DNA of 64,000 nt, taken from NCBI RefSeq assembly GCF_030694575.1, contig NZ_JAUYUS010000024.1:16309-80308 (forward strand). Direction: 5' to 3'. The position numbers and the translations under genes are program-made. The notes under the pieces were generated by a model. That model ran no database searches, was not told where the DNA came from, and saw nothing but the letters and a program-made list of their open reading frames with translations. The stretch's first letter is position 1. Every line of letters starts with the position of its first letter. This document shows, in pieces, positions 16,369-24,415 of this stretch. This DNA comes from Parvibaculum sp. Lineage in GTDB: Bacteria; Pseudomonadota; Alphaproteobacteria; Parvibaculales; Parvibaculaceae.

Positions 16369-17712
16369 ATGGCCGACTACCGCACTGCGCATGAACACAG
16401 AAAATCGCATCAGCCGGCGCTGACCGGCATGCTGCGCGCACATGCGGAACCTTTGCCGCCGCCCCTGAAGGCAGAAGAATTCGGCGGATTCTTTGCGCGG
16501 TTTGCCGACGCTCGCGTCGTGTTGCTCGGCGAGGCCTCGCACGGCACCGCCGAGTTCTACAATGCGCGGGCCGCCATCACGCGCGAACTCATCCAGCATC
16601 ATGGCTTCAACATCGTCGCCGTCGAGGCGGATTGGCCGGATGCGGCACATATAGACCGCTATGTGCGCCACCAGGCGGCGCGGCCGGGCCGGGGCGAAGC
16701 CTTTTCCCGCTTTCCGACATGGATGTGGCGCAACAGGGAAGTCGTGGCTTTCGCCGACTGGCTGCGCGCTCACAACGAAGCTCTGCCGCCTGCCGCGCGG
16801 GTTTCCTTCAATGGCCTCGACGTCTACAGCCTCGACGAATCCATCCACGCCGTTCTCACCTATCTCGACCGCGTCGATCCCGAAGCGGCGGGTCTTGCGC
16901 GGCGGCGGTATGGATGTCTGACCCCATGGCAGGAAGAGCCGGCGCAATATGGCCGCGCGGTTCTCTACCGGGGCAAGGAGACCTGTGAGGGGGAAGTCGT
17001 CAGGCAGCTCAACGACATGCTCGCGCGCCGGCTCGACTACATACGCGAAGACGGTGAAGACTGGTTCGATGCGGCGCAGAACGCACGCGTCGTGAGAGCG
17101 GCGGAACACTACTACCGGATCATGTATCGCGGCTCGACGGAATCCTGGAACCTGCGAGACCGGCATATGTTCGACACGTTGACGGCACTTCTCGCCGCGC
17201 GAGGTCCTGATGCCCGCGCCGTGGTATGGGCGCACAATTCGCATATCGGCAACGCGGCGGCGACCTCCATGGGCTGGCAGGGCGAGTTCAATATCGGAGA
17301 ACTCTGCCGCACGACATTCGGAGACGGCGCGGTCGCGATCGGATTCGGAACGGATCGCGGAACCGTGGCTGCCGCCAGCGATTGGGGCGGCACGATGGAA
17401 TTCAAATCGGTCCTCCCTGCGCGAGCCGACAGCTACGAGTATGCATTCCGGAAGACAGGCATCTCCCGTTCGCTGACGGATTGGCGTGGCCCCGCCCGCA
17501 GCGAGCTTGCCGAGGCCCTGCGCGAGTCGATGCTCGAGCGTGCGATCGGCGTCATCTACCGGCCGGAAACGGAATTCCTCAGCCATTATTTCGAAGCCGT
17601 GCTTGCCGATCAGTTCGATGCCTATGTCTGGTTCGAGGAAACGACGGCGGTGACGCCGCTTGCCGCCGGGCGTCCGCATGGCGCGCCCGACACTTATCCG
17701 TTTGGACTCTGA
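16369..17712 (+). CDS. erythromycin-esterase-like protein
   Basis: 447 residues from ATG 16369, chosen because GAGGG lies five bases upstream. ATGs at 16321 and 16351 have no ribosome site. Family motifs are present in order: GEASHGTAEFY, VEADWPDA, FPTWMWRN, NGLDVYSLDESI and WAHNSHIGN, the His/Glu-rich centre of the erythromycin esterase fold. Despite the name most family members are not macrolide esterases. It is the first gene of an operon with a dienelactone-hydrolase-like gene (3-bp gap) and a phosphoribosyltransferase (1-bp gap). In Mycobacterium tuberculosis the same domains occur fused in hypoxia-induced DosR-regulon proteins, so a role in low-oxygen or dormancy metabolism is the better inference. 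Confidence 0.85.
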   Translation: MADYRTAHEHRKSHQPALTGMLRAHAEPLPPPLKAEEFGGFFARFADARVVLLGEASHGTAEFYNARAAITRELIQHHGFNIVAVEADWPDAAHIDRYVRHQAARPGRGEAFSRFPTWMWRNREVVAFADWLRAHNEALPPAARVSFNGLDVYSLDESIHAVLTYLDRVDPEAAGLARRRYGCLTPWQEEPAQYGRAVLYRGKETCEGEVVRQLNDMLARRLDYIREDGEDWFDAAQNARVVRAAEHYYRIMYRGSTESWNLRDRHMFDTLTALLAARGPDARAVVWAHNSHIGNAAATSMGWQGEFNIGELCRTTFGDGAVAIGFGTDRGTVAAASDWGGTMEFKSVLPARADSYEYAFRKTGISRSLTDWRGPARSELAEALRESMLERAIGVIYRPETEFLSHYFEAVLADQFDAYVWFEETTAVTPLAAGRPHGAPDTYPFGL

Positions 17713-17715
17713 AAA

Positions 17716-18369
17716 ATGGTCGTCATTCACGAACCCTTTGCCGTCGAGATAGGCCCGCAGAAACTCCAGGCATATCTCGCCCTGCCGGACGACCCGAAAG
17801 GTCTCGTGATCTTCGCGCATGGCAGCGGCAGCGGCCGCATGAGCCCGCGCAACAACTATGTCGCCGCCGCCTTGCGAAAGGCGGGGTTCGCGACATTGCT
17901 TCTCGATCTGCTTACGCCGCTTGAAGAGAAAGACAGAAGCAATGTCTTCGATATCGCGCTGCTGGCGAGTCGGCTTTCGCTCGCAACATCGTGGGCGGCG
18001 GAGCGCGCCGACACCGGCAGCTTGAATGTCGGCTATTTCGGTGCCAGCACAGGTGGGGGCGCGGCACTGATGGCGGCAGCGGAGCCGGATGCCCGGGTCG
18101 CGGCAGTTGTGTCGCGTGGCGGACGACCGGATCTTGCGGGTCCGGCACTCGCCCGCGTGCACGCACCGGTGCTGCTCATCGTCGGCGGCCTGGACGGTCC
18201 GGTCATCGGCATGAACCGCGACGCTTTCGCGCAACTGCGTGGGGAGAAAGAACTCGTCATCATTCCCGGCGCGGGGCATCTGTTCGAAGAACCGGGCACG
18301 CTCGACCAGGTCGTGCATCACGCGGTCCGGTGGTTCCTGGCCCACCTGCCGAAACCCGGGGAATGCTGA
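17716..18369 (+). CDS. dienelactone-hydrolase-like alpha/beta hydrolase
   Basis: 217 residues. Oxyanion region VIFAHGSGSGR, nucleophile elbow GASTGGG (Ser), acid in GGLDGPV and base in GAGHLFEE make a complete Ser/Asp/His triad. No signal peptide, so cytoplasmic. It is the middle gene of the operon 16369-19057, with gaps of 3 and 1 bp. Proteins of this subgroup commonly neighbour or are fused to the phosphoribosyltransferase type encoded next. The natural substrate is unknown. Confidence 0.85.
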   Translation: MVVIHEPFAVEIGPQKLQAYLALPDDPKGLVIFAHGSGSGRMSPRNNYVAAALRKAGFATLLLDLLTPLEEKDRSNVFDIALLASRLSLATSWAAERADTGSLNVGYFGASTGGGAALMAAAEPDARVAAVVSRGGRPDLAGPALARVHAPVLLIVGGLDGPVIGMNRDAFAQLRGEKELVIIPGAGHLFEEPGTLDQVVHHAVRWFLAHLPKPGEC

Positions 18370-18370
18370 C

Positions 18371-19057
18371 ATGGCGAAGACGCAAACGGGCTCCACAGAC
18401 CGCATGTTTCTGGACCGCCACGATGCGGGGCGGCAGCTTGCCGCCGCCTTGCGTGGATATACAAAGGACAATCCCGTTATCCTTGCGCTGCCGCGCGGCG
18501 GCGTGCCGGTCGCCTTCGAGGTCGCGAAGGCGTTGGGCGCGGAACTCGATCTCCTGTTCGTGCGCAAGATCGGTGCGCCGGGCCATGACGAACTCGGCAT
18601 TGGCGCGGTGGTGGACGGGCTGCATCCGCAGCTCGTGCTGAACGAGAATCTGGCGCGCCGCACCGGCGCCGGAAGGGATTATGTAGAAGCAAGAATGGCG
18701 CGCGAACTGGACGAAATAGAGCGGAGACGCGAAGCCTACAAGAAGGGTGAACCGCCGGTCGATCTCGGCGGACGCGTCGTCATCCTGGTCGATGACGGTA
18801 TCGCGACAGGCGGCACCGTGAAGGCGGCGCTTCGCGGCATAAGCCGCAACAGTCCCGCGCGGCTCGTACTCGCCGTACCGGTCGCGCCCGAGGAAGCGAT
18901 AGAGGAAATGAACGCGCTGGCCGACGAGGTGATCTGTCTTGCGACGCCTGAGCCCTTCCAGGCGGTCGGCCTTCACTACAGGGATTTTACCCAGACATCG
19001 GACGGCGAGGTGGTGCTCCTGCTGGAACTGGCGAAGGCGTGGCGCTCGCCTTCATGA
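18371..19057 (+). CDS. phosphoribosyltransferase-domain protein
   Basis: 228 residues from ATG 18371, one base after the hydrolase stop. The PRPP-binding motif is VVILVDDGIATGGTVKAAL, and LALPRGGVPVAFEVA plus LFVRKIGAPGHDELGIGAV form the remaining type I PRT core. It lacks a recognisable base-specific hood of the known salvage enzymes, so substrate and direction are unknown. Grouping with erythromycin-esterase-like and dienelactone-hydrolase-like genes is recurrent in bacteria, and with a FixK box in front it points to an oxygen-limitation function. Confidence 0.87.
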   Translation: MAKTQTGSTDRMFLDRHDAGRQLAAALRGYTKDNPVILALPRGGVPVAFEVAKALGAELDLLFVRKIGAPGHDELGIGAVVDGLHPQLVLNENLARRTGAGRDYVEARMARELDEIERRREAYKKGEPPVDLGGRVVILVDDGIATGGTVKAALRGISRNSPARLVLAVPVAPEEAIEEMNALADEVICLATPEPFQAVGLHYRDFTQTSDGEVVLLLELAKAWRSPS

Positions 19058-19060
19058 TGG

Positions 19061-19495
19061 CTAAACCCGCGCGATGGCGCAGAGCAGCATGCTGATTTCG
19101 CCTTCGCCCCAAAGCGGCAGGACGAGACGCGCATAGTCCTTTGCCTTGTAGTAGGTCGGCGCGCGGCCCTCGACGGTTGCGCTCGCTTGCGCGCGGAAAA
19201 AATCGAGCGGCGGTTTCACGTCGACCTCATCGACGAAGCGGCCGGCAAGTCCCCCATTGTGGGAAGCGGAGATATCCTTGCCCACGATCTCGAAGCGAAA
19301 GCGCTCCGGTTTGGTGAAAGCCGCGACCAGCATCAGCCGGTCGGCAAGCGCCGGAAGCGCCGAGAGATTCACATCGTCCCAGTAAGGCATGTCGCTCGCC
19401 TTGCCGCGTATCAGGCCACGCCAATAGGCATGAACCGTTGCGAGATCGGCTTCGAGCGTTGGCGGCAGGGCGTAGGGTGTCGGGAAATCTGTCAT
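19061..19495 (-). CDS. PAS-domain protein (PAS_5 type)
   Basis: 144 residues from ATG 19495. A TTG at 19543 would extend it without adding domain sequence. The pattern YWRGLIRGKASDMPYWDDVN, ALPALADRLMLV, RFRFEIVGKDIS and a final LPLWGEGEISMLLCAI matches the small alphaproteobacterial PAS_5 sensor family, which is usually a stand-alone PAS fold without an output domain. It points away from the small membrane gene at 19717 and shares with it an imperfect FixK-like site near 19628. Ligand unknown. Confidence 0.72.
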   Translation of the reverse strand: MTDFPTPYALPPTLEADLATVHAYWRGLIRGKASDMPYWDDVNLSALPALADRLMLVAAFTKPERFRFEIVGKDISASHNGGLAGRFVDEVDVKPPLDFFRAQASATVEGRAPTYYKAKDYARLVLPLWGEGEISMLLCAIARV

Positions 19496-19627
19496 TTGAA
19501 TTCGCGGCTTTCCGTCTTTCGGCGTCGCAAGGAAGGCCGCCAAAGTTACTCCGCCTCGCTTTTAGCGACAACTTCTTTGGCCGCGGCGAAGCCGGCCTCC
19601 GATGAACTGCCTGCAAAAAATTCGAAT

Positions 19628-19641
19628 ATGACCTGAATCAA
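19628..19641. promoter_or_regulatory. imperfect FixK/FNR-like site
   Basis: ATGAC-CTGA-ATCAA differs from TTGAC-N4-ATCAA at one position. It lies between two divergent genes (PAS_5 protein and small membrane protein) in the FixLJK neighbourhood. One mismatch in a short site makes this tentative. Confidence 0.3.
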
Positions 19642-19716
19642 GGAAATCTCCTGCAGCGTTCGGCAAACTAAATAAATTGGATGGCCATGGTGCCTCCGAA
19701 GCACAGGAGGATCGAC

Positions 19717-20001
19717 ATGAACGCGCGCTTGACCGCTTTTCTTCCCGCCTCTGCCTTCGGCAGCGTCACGGGTTTCGCCTCCCGAGAAAATTCTCATGCA
19801 ACGGCTGAGCGCAAGTCGGGAGAGGCTGCGCCGCCGGTTCTGGTTCCCTTGTGGGTTGCCATGGGTATCGCCGGCGCGGCGGCGTTGCTGCCGTTCTACG
19901 GCGCCGCCTTGTGGGCGCTGCCGGCACTTGCTTTCCTGGTGGCCTGTCCACTGCTTGTTGCCGGCGTGGTTTTGATGGAGGGCAGCGCGCCCGCCGACTA
20001 G
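19717..20001 (+). CDS. small membrane protein, unknown
   Basis: 94 residues from ATG 19717 with a strong AGGAGG six bases upstream. The polar N-terminal half is followed by two hydrophobic segments (VLVPLWVAMGIAGAAALLPF and ALWALPALAFLVACPLLVAGVVLM), so it is a two-pass inner-membrane protein. No family recognised. The position, behind a FixK-like site and before DUF3775 and CBS genes, suggests co-regulation with the low-oxygen block. Confidence 0.6.
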   Translation: MNARLTAFLPASAFGSVTGFASRENSHATAERKSGEAAPPVLVPLWVAMGIAGAAALLPFYGAALWALPALAFLVACPLLVAGVVLMEGSAPAD

Positions 20002-20028
20002 TCGCGACGCGGTTGCGGAGAGACGAAG

Positions 20029-20433
20029 ATGCTCACCATCAACCCCGAGAAAGTCTGCCACGTCGTCGTCAAAGCGCGGGTGCTCGACGCGAAGGAGAGT
20101 GTCAGCGATCCGTCGTCGGGCTCCAATCCCACGGACGATGGCGGCACCGACATTCTGGAGGATTTCGCAGACGATCCGACGCGCCAGGAACTCATCGAGT
20201 TTATTCGAGCCCTGGACGAGGACGAACAGGTCGAACTCGTGGCGCTCTCATGGCTCGGACGCGGCACTTATGAATTCGACGAATGGGAGGAGGCGCTTGA
20301 GGAAGCACACGCCGCGCATAATGAGCGCACGGCTGAATATCTGACCGGACTGCCGTTGCTTGGCGACTACCTGGAGGAAGGACTCGCCGCATTCGGCGAG
20401 AGTTGCGAGGACTTCGAGAAAAACAGGTTGTGA
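20029..20433 (+). CDS. DUF3775 family protein
   Basis: 134 residues beginning LTINPEKVCHVVVKARVLD, followed by an acidic segment ILEDFADDPTRQELIEFI, DEDEQVELVALSWLGRG, and ending LPLLGDYLEEGLAAFG. These are the conserved blocks of DUF3775, a small acidic alphaproteobacterial family of unknown function. It starts 27 bp after the small membrane gene and precedes a CBS protein. Confidence 0.8.
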   Translation: MLTINPEKVCHVVVKARVLDAKESVSDPSSGSNPTDDGGTDILEDFADDPTRQELIEFIRALDEDEQVELVALSWLGRGTYEFDEWEEALEEAHAAHNERTAEYLTGLPLLGDYLEEGLAAFGESCEDFEKNRL

Positions 20434-20502
20434 TCGCGCTGCGGAGACAGTTGCTTTTCGGTGCGCGGAATTCACCGCTCACCAAAATCAGGGAGACCGG
20501 AC

Positions 20503-20922
20503 ATGAAAGTCAAAGACATCATGCACAGCAAGGTGACCTGGGTGGGCCCCGACGAGACCCTTTCCCGGATTGCCACGAAAATGCGCGACGACGATATCGG
20601 TGCGATACCGGTGGGCGAGAACGATCGTCTGGTCGGCATGGTCACCGACCGGGACATCACCTGCCGTGCGGTCGCCGGGAGCGGCGACATGAAAAAACTG
20701 AAGGCACGCGACGTGATGACGAAGAATGTCGTCTGGTGTCACGATACCGACGATATCGCGGAAGCGGCTCATCTGATGGAAAGCAAGAAGATCCGCCGCC
20801 TTCCCGTCATCGACCGAAACAAGCGGATGGTCGGCATGTTGAGCCTCGGCGACTTCGCGGGCCGCGCGCCGAAGAGTCTTTCCGGCGAAATCGTTGCGGC
20901 GGTCGCTGCCCATCACGGTTGA
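20503..20922 (+). CDS. twin CBS-domain protein (Hrp1-like)
   Basis: 139 residues from ATG 20503, preceded by GGGAGA. Two CBS motifs occupy residues about 1-60 (VKDIMHSKVTWV ... IGAIPVGENDRLVGMVTDRDI) and 65-128 (ARDVMTKNVVWC ... IRRLPVIDRNKRMVGMLSLGDF). The protein has nothing else, as in hypoxic response protein 1 of mycobacteria. Such modules bind adenine nucleotides or NAD and may sense energy state. The company of FixLJK genes supports an oxygen-limitation role. Confidence 0.88.
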   Translation: MKVKDIMHSKVTWVGPDETLSRIATKMRDDDIGAIPVGENDRLVGMVTDRDITCRAVAGSGDMKKLKARDVMTKNVVWCHDTDDIAEAAHLMESKKIRRLPVIDRNKRMVGMLSLGDFAGRAPKSLSGEIVAAVAAHHG

Positions 20923-21193
20923 CGTGCCGGCAGAGCCGGGATCGAAACAGTCCAATACAGGAGAATGACCCTCGAAGGGTGTTCCGAAGGTCGAGGTGCC
21001 GAAACTGGCCAAAGCGAAGAAAGCCAGCGGGAAAATCGAAGTCAAAAGTGCCTGAGTCCCGCGAGATAGCGCGGGCAAACGGGAAGCCCGGGTGCCCGCG
21101 CATCATTCAACAAAATTTCTCGTGATTTTGGGTGGCCGCCCCGCGAGCCGCAGGGTATCTTGAAAGTTGGCTTTCACTATCCGGGTGGCGGGG

Positions 21194-22327
21194 ATGGGTA
21201 CCGGCGCGAACACGCCGTTCAAGGACGCGGAAAACGCGGCGCTCTTTCGTATGCTTGTTGCGACAGCGGTGGACGGCATCATCGTCATCGATGCCCTGGG
21301 AACCGTGCGGCTCTACAATAGTGCATGCGAAAGTCTCTTCGGCTATGGGCCGGAGGAGGTGTTGGGCCGCAATATCAGGATGCTGATGCCCGCGCCTTAT
21401 CGCGAAGAGCATGACGGTTACATCGATGCCTATCACAGGACCGGTGAGCGCAAGATCATCGGCATCGGCCGCGAGGTGTTCGGTCAGAACAAGGATGGCT
21501 CGACCTTTCCGATGTATCTGTCCGTCGGCGAGGGCATGTTCGAGAACGAGCGGGTCTTCGTGGGCATCATTCACGATACCACGGAACGGCATGTTGCAGC
21601 CGCGCGCCTGCGGGAAGTGCAGGGGGAGCTTGTCCATGTTTCGCGGATGAACGAAATGGGCCAGATGACCTCGGCCCTCGCGCATGAACTGAACCAGCCG
21701 CTCACAGCGATCATGAATTATATCCGCGCGGCGCAGCGGACCATTGCCGCGCTCGACGATCCGGCGGTCGTCCGCGCGAGGGACCTGATGGAGAAGGCTG
21801 CCGACCAGACGGGCCGGGCGGGGCAGATCATCAAACGGTTGCGGGATTTCGTCGAAAAGCGGGAGGCGATCCGCGCCGAGGAGGATCTGAACAGGACGAT
21901 CGAGGAAGCGATAGCGCTTGCACTTGTCGGCGCCTCGGATACGAACGTCAAGGTCGTCGTCGATTTCGACCGGGGCATCCCGCCTGTCGTCATGGACCGG
22001 ATACAGATACAGCAGGTGATCCTCAATCTGGTGCGGAACGCGGTCGAGGCCTTGCAGGACGTAGCCCGGCGAGAGCTGACAATCGCAACGAGGTCCGACG
22101 AACCGGACTACGTCCACGCGTCTTTTGCCGATACCGGGCCGGGACTGCCGGACGAAGTATCGAGCCGGTTGTTCCAACCCTTCGTCACGACCAAGGAGAA
22201 GGGCATGGGCATAGGTCTCTCGATTTGCCAATCCATTGTCGAAGCTCACGGAGGCAGACTCTGGGCGGTGCCGAATGAGGGTGGCGGCACCGTCTTTCAT
22301 TTTCGCTTGCCCATAGCGGGTCTGTAG
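21194..22327 (+). CDS. fixL: FixL-like PAS sensor histidine kinase without the haem histidine
   Basis: About 377 residues. The start is uncertain: ATG 21194 has GGGTGG upstream, and a TTG at 21167 is also in frame. One PAS domain (DGIIVIDALGTVRLYN to VGIIHDTTERH) is followed by the H-box ALAHELNQPLTAIMN and the ATP-binding lid NLVRNAVEA, ADTGPGL and GMGIGLSICQSIVEAHGG. The PAS domain aligns well with FixL (HDGYIxxYxxT...IIGIGR), but the residue matching the haem-ligating histidine of Bradyrhizobium FixL (PHIIGIGR) is lysine (RKIIGIGR). Direct oxygen sensing by haem is therefore doubtful. fixJ follows six bases after the stop. Confidence 0.9.
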   Translation: MGTGANTPFKDAENAALFRMLVATAVDGIIVIDALGTVRLYNSACESLFGYGPEEVLGRNIRMLMPAPYREEHDGYIDAYHRTGERKIIGIGREVFGQNKDGSTFPMYLSVGEGMFENERVFVGIIHDTTERHVAAARLREVQGELVHVSRMNEMGQMTSALAHELNQPLTAIMNYIRAAQRTIAALDDPAVVRARDLMEKAADQTGRAGQIIKRLRDFVEKREAIRAEEDLNRTIEEAIALALVGASDTNVKVVVDFDRGIPPVVMDRIQIQQVILNLVRNAVEALQDVARRELTIATRSDEPDYVHASFADTGPGLPDEVSSRLFQPFVTTKEKGMGIGLSICQSIVEAHGGRLWAVPNEGGGTVFHFRLPIAGL

Positions 22328-22332
22328 AAACG

Positions 22333-22959
22333 ATGAGGACCGAAGAGACAGTTTTCATCGTCGACGATGATACGGCGGTTCGCGAGTCGCTCCGCGCCCT
22401 GCTGGAATCGGCGGCGCTCAATGTGGATGACTTTTCTTCCGCGGCCGCCTTTCTGGGCTCTTATGTACCGCACCGGCCGGGCTGCCTTGTCGTCGATATC
22501 CGGATGCCGGACATGGATGGGCTGGAACTTCAGGAGGAGCTCGTTCGCCGCAGCATTGAATTGCCGGTCATCGTCGTCACCGGCCATGCGGATGTTCCCC
22601 TCGCCGTGCGGGCGATGAAAGCCGGCGCTGTGGACTTCATCGAGAAGCCCTTTGACGACAATTTGCTGCTCGACGGGATCGGCCGCGCTCTTGAGGCGGG
22701 CCGGCAGCGGCGGAGCCATGCCGATTTCTCGCAAGCCGCCAGGACCCGCATCGCCGGCCTCACCCAGCGCGAAAGAGAAGTGCTGGAGCACCTGGTTTCC
22801 GGCCAGTCCAACAAGGTGATCGCCTACGAACTCGACATATCCCCCAGGACCGTCGAGGTGCATCGCGCGAACCTGATGGAGAAGATGCGGGCTCGTACAC
22901 TCTCCGATCTCGTGCGCATGGCGCTGGAAGCGGGCGTCGGCCACGGAGACAAAACCTAG
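22333..22959 (+). CDS. fixJ: FixJ-type response regulator
   Basis: 208 residues: receiver domain 1-120 with Asp55 in CLVVDIRMPDMDGLEL as phosphoacceptor, acidic pair in FIVDDD and Lys in FIEKPFDD. A LuxR/FixJ helix-turn-helix follows at about 138-200 (LTQREREVLEHLVSGQSNKVIAYELDIS, then PRTVEVHR). It is partnered with the FixL-like kinase six bases upstream. In rhizobia FixJ-P activates fixK, and a FixK-type gene lies 600 bp downstream here. Confidence 0.93.
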   Translation: MRTEETVFIVDDDTAVRESLRALLESAALNVDDFSSAAAFLGSYVPHRPGCLVVDIRMPDMDGLELQEELVRRSIELPVIVVTGHADVPLAVRAMKAGAVDFIEKPFDDNLLLDGIGRALEAGRQRRSHADFSQAARTRIAGLTQREREVLEHLVSGQSNKVIAYELDISPRTVEVHRANLMEKMRARTLSDLVRMALEAGVGHGDKT

Positions 22960-23035
22960 TTAAACTACGTATATAGCGCCACGTGCCGCCGCTCTATTGT
23001 CCACAATGGGCAGGGTTGGTCGTTTGGAGGCGGCA

Positions 23036-23434
23036 GTGAAGTATACGAGTACCTCGACAATCTACATCGTGGACGACGACGATGCTGTGCGCGATTCGAT
23101 GCGCGCGCTCCTCGAGTCGCATGGCCTGACGGTCCGCGAGTACTCATCCGCGCATCGTTTTCTCGACGATGAAGAGCCTCATGGGCGCGATGGATTCCCC
23201 CGGTGTTTGCTGCTCGATCTGCATATGCCGGGCATGGGCGGCGCCGAACTTCTGGAACGGCTGAAAGAAAAAGGCAGCTTCATACCCGTCATCGTCCTTA
23301 CCGGGCGGGCCGATGTCCCATTGCGGGAACGGGTAGTTCGCGCGGGTGCCCGCGTATTGCTCGAGAAGCCGGTCGACCACGACGATCTGATGCGGGAGAT
23401 AACACTCTCGCTCGCAGACAAAGCTGCCGACTGA
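23036..23434 (+). CDS. stand-alone receiver-domain response regulator
   Basis: 132 residues from GTG 23036, chosen for GGAGG five bases upstream; earlier in-frame starts lack one. Single receiver domain: IYIVDDDDAVRDSMRALL, phosphoacceptor Asp in CLLLDLHMPGMGG, and LLEKPVDHDDL. There is no output domain. It resembles the FixJ receiver and could act as a phosphate sink, or as a FixT-like brake on the FixL-like kinase. It sits between fixJ and fixK. Confidence 0.85.
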   Translation: MKYTSTSTIYIVDDDDAVRDSMRALLESHGLTVREYSSAHRFLDDEEPHGRDGFPRCLLLDLHMPGMGGAELLERLKEKGSFIPVIVLTGRADVPLRERVVRAGARVLLEKPVDHDDLMREITLSLADKAAD

Positions 23435-23547
23435 CTGCGACTACGGGTATCTACGGATTTTTCCTCCTCTCCCTGCGTGACATGGTTGTTCCGCTGCAGA
23501 AGCTAAAAAGCCGCAGCGCTTGAACGCGATGTAAGAGGGGTCTCCGA

Positions 23548-24297
23548 ATGTCCGCCACGCTCGATGCAACCCATTCAATCCGTCCGCGCTACATTCCTGG
23601 CTATGCCATCCGCGACGACGTTTCGGCCGAGAGCCGCAGGAAGGGCTTCGCCGACGTTGAGGGCTGGGGCAATGTTTCGGTGCTGCAAAATGCCGGGACG
23701 ACGCTGAAGGTCGAGCGGGGCAAGACGATTTTTCGCGATGGCGATCTTGCGGAATTTTCCTACCGGGTCATTGGTGGTGCAGTGCGGCTGTGCAAACTGT
23801 TTCCTGACGGCCGCCGGCAAATTGTGGATTTCTGTCTTCCCGGAGATTTTTTCGGCTTCGGATCGCCCGACGAATATGCGCTGACCGCCGAAGCGGTAAG
23901 CGACGCGACCGTCATCCGTTATTCGCGGAAGCATATCGAACACCTCGGACGAGTGTCGCCGGACTTTCGCGATCATCTGATGGCGCTTCTCCACCGCGGC
24001 CTCTCTTCCGCCCAAAACCATCTCTTCATGCTCGGCCGCCAGACGGTCAAGGAACGCGTGACATCGTTTCTGCTGATGATGCTGGATCGTCAGGGACGTG
24101 CGGGCGAGAACGGCGACCGGCTGGACCTCCCGATGGGACGCCAGGACATAGCCGACTATCTCGGCCTCACGATCGAGACTGTATGCCGCGCGCTCAGCGA
24201 CCTGAAGCGCAACGGTGCCATCAAGGCACCCGGTACGAGAGAAATTGTCGTGACGAATGCCACGCTGCTACGGGCGACCGCCGAAGGCGACGCATAG
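23548..24297 (+). CDS. fixK: FixK-type Crp/Fnr transcriptional regulator
   Basis: 249 residues. Cyclic-nucleotide-binding-like beta roll at about 45-145 (RGKTIFRDGDLAEFSYRVIGG, PDGRRQIVDFCLPGDFFGF), dimer helix, then a winged helix with MGRQDIADYLGLTIETVCRAL, whose E-xx-CR matches the FNR/FixK recognition helix that reads TTGA half-sites. The N-terminus has no cysteine cluster, so it is not an Fe-S oxygen sensor and fits FixK, controlled by FixLJ. A perfect TTGAT-N4-ATCAA target lies at 16247. A strong terminator follows the gene. Confidence 0.88.
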   Translation: MSATLDATHSIRPRYIPGYAIRDDVSAESRRKGFADVEGWGNVSVLQNAGTTLKVERGKTIFRDGDLAEFSYRVIGGAVRLCKLFPDGRRQIVDFCLPGDFFGFGSPDEYALTAEAVSDATVIRYSRKHIEHLGRVSPDFRDHLMALLHRGLSSAQNHLFMLGRQTVKERVTSFLLMMLDRQGRAGENGDRLDLPMGRQDIADYLGLTIETVCRALSDLKRNGAIKAPGTREIVVTNATLLRATAEGDA

Positions 24298-24362
24298 GAA
24301 TCCGAACCGGACGGCATCTCGATCGCCGCTGCCTTCCCCACCCCCGGCCCTCAGCGGTGATG

Positions 24363-24403
24363 GAGGGGAGTTCCGCGCAACCGGAACTCCCCTCACATTT
24401 TTT
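24363..24403 (+). terminator. intrinsic terminator after fixK
   Basis: GAGGGGAGTTCCG (24363-24375) pairs perfectly over 13 bp with CGGAACTCCCCTC (24382-24394), loop CGCAAC, followed by ACATTTTTT. This ends the fixK transcript. Confidence 0.85.
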
Positions 24404-24415
24404 GGCCGCGTACTC

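Noticed and set aside
16288..18663. Minus-strand open frame of 791 residues
   Set aside because: Antisense of the erythromycin-esterase-like / hydrolase / phosphoribosyltransferase operon. No domain on the minus strand.
20923..21166. Small frame ending GKIEVKSA with lysine-rich repeats between the CBS and fixL genes
   Set aside because: No start codon in frame after the preceding stop. At most a decayed fragment; a weak CCCGCG/CGCGGG stem (21058-21075) is the only other feature there.
23515..23535. Possible FixK box TTGAACGCGATGTAA before fixK
   Set aside because: The second half-site does not match TCAA, so autoregulation through this site is not supported.
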